NCBI GenBank assembly: GCA_002293295.1
Contig: DBCY01000116.1
Span: 1-7,098 of the forward strand
Direction: 5' to 3'
DNA from: Ruminococcus sp. UBA946
Lineage (GTDB): Bacteria > Bacillota > Clostridia > Oscillospirales > Ruminococcaceae
Length of the DNA stretch: 7,098 nt
Shown here: positions 6,350-7,098 of the stretch, piece by piece
Layout of the letters: each line of letters begins with the position of its first letter
Position numbering within the stretch: position 1 is the first letter of the stretch
Program-made: the position numbers and the translations under genes
The notes under the pieces: model-generated
Seen by the model: only the letters and a program-made list of their open reading frames with translations
The model's database searches: none
Told to the model about the DNA's origin: nothing

Positions 6350-7051
6350 ATGTGGCAGTGTCCGAAATGCAAACGCGATTTCAGGAATACAAATCAAGAC
6401 CATTACTGCGGGAAAATCAGTTCAATTGACGAATATATCGCCGGACAACCCGAAGACATACAGCCTGTACTGCAAAAAATCAGGAGAACTATAAAAGAAG
6501 CCGCTCCCGGAGCTTCGGAAAAAATATCCTGGAGTATGCCGACCTTCTGGCAGGGTGAAAACCTTATTCATTTTGCAGCCTTTAAAAACCACGCCGGGAT
6601 TTATCCCGGGGATTTAACATTATCACCGTTCAAGGAAAGGCTGGAGGGATATAAAACAACAAAGGGTGCGGTACAGTTTTCCTTTGACAAGCCTGTTGAT
6701 TACGGGTTAATTGCAGAAATTACTCGCTGGAGGGTTAAATCAGTTGAAGATAAAACAAAACCGAACGAAAAGCTCTATGAATACGAAGCGGTAATTCAAG
6801 CTGCCGACAAAAATGGAGCATTTGTTGTATTCCCTTATAATATCCGAACGGAGTTCGGAAAGGGAAGGGTTAAAATCCATGCTTCATTTGACGGTGAACC
6901 GTATAATGGCAGCATTGTCAATATGGGTGTTAAAAACCACGACGGCACTGTGTGTTACATTATTGGAATCCGTAAGGACATCCGTATAAAAATCGGAAAA
7001 CAGCCCGGTGATACCGTTTATGTTACGGTTAGGGAAAATAACGGGCAGTAA
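6350..7051 (+). CDS. Zinc-ribbon, DUF1801 and DUF1905 fusion protein
   Basis: A 233-residue soluble protein with three parts. The N-terminus has a short zinc-binding motif with C4, C7, H18 and C20 (WQCPKCKRDF then DHYC). Next is a DUF1801 domain (about 25-132), recognised from IDEYIAGQP, the SWSMPTFW segment and KGAVQF; this fold is shared with the frataxin-like YdhG/Fra of Bacillus. Last is a DUF1905 domain (about 143-230) with the GKGRVKIHASFDGEPYNGS pattern and KQPGDTVYVTV. The molecular function is unknown. The GAGGTGA site at 6339-6345 supports the ATG. It follows the helicase by 44 nt with no terminator between, so read-through from the operon promoter is likely. DUF1801/DUF1905 genes occur widely as stand-alone genes, so membership in the defence-like module is doubtful and it may be a passenger. 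Confidence 0.85.
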   Translation: MWQCPKCKRDFRNTNQDHYCGKISSIDEYIAGQPEDIQPVLQKIRRTIKEAAPGASEKISWSMPTFWQGENLIHFAAFKNHAGIYPGDLTLSPFKERLEGYKTTKGAVQFSFDKPVDYGLIAEITRWRVKSVEDKTKPNEKLYEYEAVIQAADKNGAFVVFPYNIRTEFGKGRVKIHASFDGEPYNGSIVNMGVKNHDGTVCYIIGIRKDIRIKIGKQPGDTVYVTVRENNGQ

Positions 7052-7098
7052 CTCCCGAAAAAATCCGGGGATTTATCGGGGATATAAAAACAAACCCG
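7052..7098 (+). other. Short inverted repeats after the last gene; possible truncated terminator
   Basis: Just after the stop codon, CCCG (7054-7057) can pair with CGGG (7066-7069) around an A-rich loop. A near-repeat, ATCCGGGGAT then TTATCGGGGAT, follows at 7063-7083. The window ends in AAAAACAAACCCG (7086-7098), which has the look of the left arm of a bidirectional terminator whose right arm would lie beyond the edge. No T-run is visible, so termination is only a possibility. Confidence 0.3.

Noticed and set aside
1..7098. CRISPR array, insertion sequence, tRNA or attachment site
   Set aside because: No regularly spaced repeats, transposase, terminal inverted repeats with target duplication, or cloverleaf sequence could be seen on either strand.

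Overview
The window looks like a defence- or accessory-type locus from a member of the Clostridia (Bacillota). The grounds are strong Shine-Dalgarno sites, textbook sigma-A promoters, moderately AT-rich DNA, and a regulator whose DNA-binding half is of the Spo0A type, a fold largely confined to spore-formers and their relatives. The species cannot be named from the sequence.

Layout, left to right. Positions 18-43 hold a terminator hairpin that probably serves genes on both sides. On the minus strand (864 down to 76) is a two-domain response regulator: a receiver with an intact phosphorylation site joined to a divergent Spo0A-type output domain. The 250-bp region at 865-1114 carries two back-to-back consensus promoters, each TTGACA-17 bp-TATAAT. 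One drives the regulator leftward and the other drives the main operon rightward. Repeated ATTCCGT boxes lie between them.

The rightward operon encodes a TerB_N/TerB_C-type protein (1115-2674), an overlapping BrxD-like P-loop ATPase (DUF2791 type, 2661-3980), a structured 93-nt intercistronic gap, an Lhr-like superfamily 2 helicase of the kind called BrxHI in BREX loci (4074-6305), and finally a zinc-ribbon/DUF1801/DUF1905 protein (6350-7051). The last 47 bases hold short GC-rich inverted repeats that may be the start of a terminator cut by the window edge.

How the genes may work together is inference. The ATPase and helicase resemble the BrxD and BrxHI pair of some BREX phage-defence loci, but no BREX methylase, PglZ-type phosphatase or BrxC is present. 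A TerB_N/TerB_C protein takes their place as the first cistron. The likeliest reading is a self-contained DNA-processing or stress/defence module: a TerB-family adaptor, an AAA-type loader or regulator, and a translocating helicase. Its expression may be set by the divergently transcribed, phosphorylation-controlled regulator. I see no nuclease, methyltransferase, transposase, tRNA gene, rRNA gene or CRISPR array.
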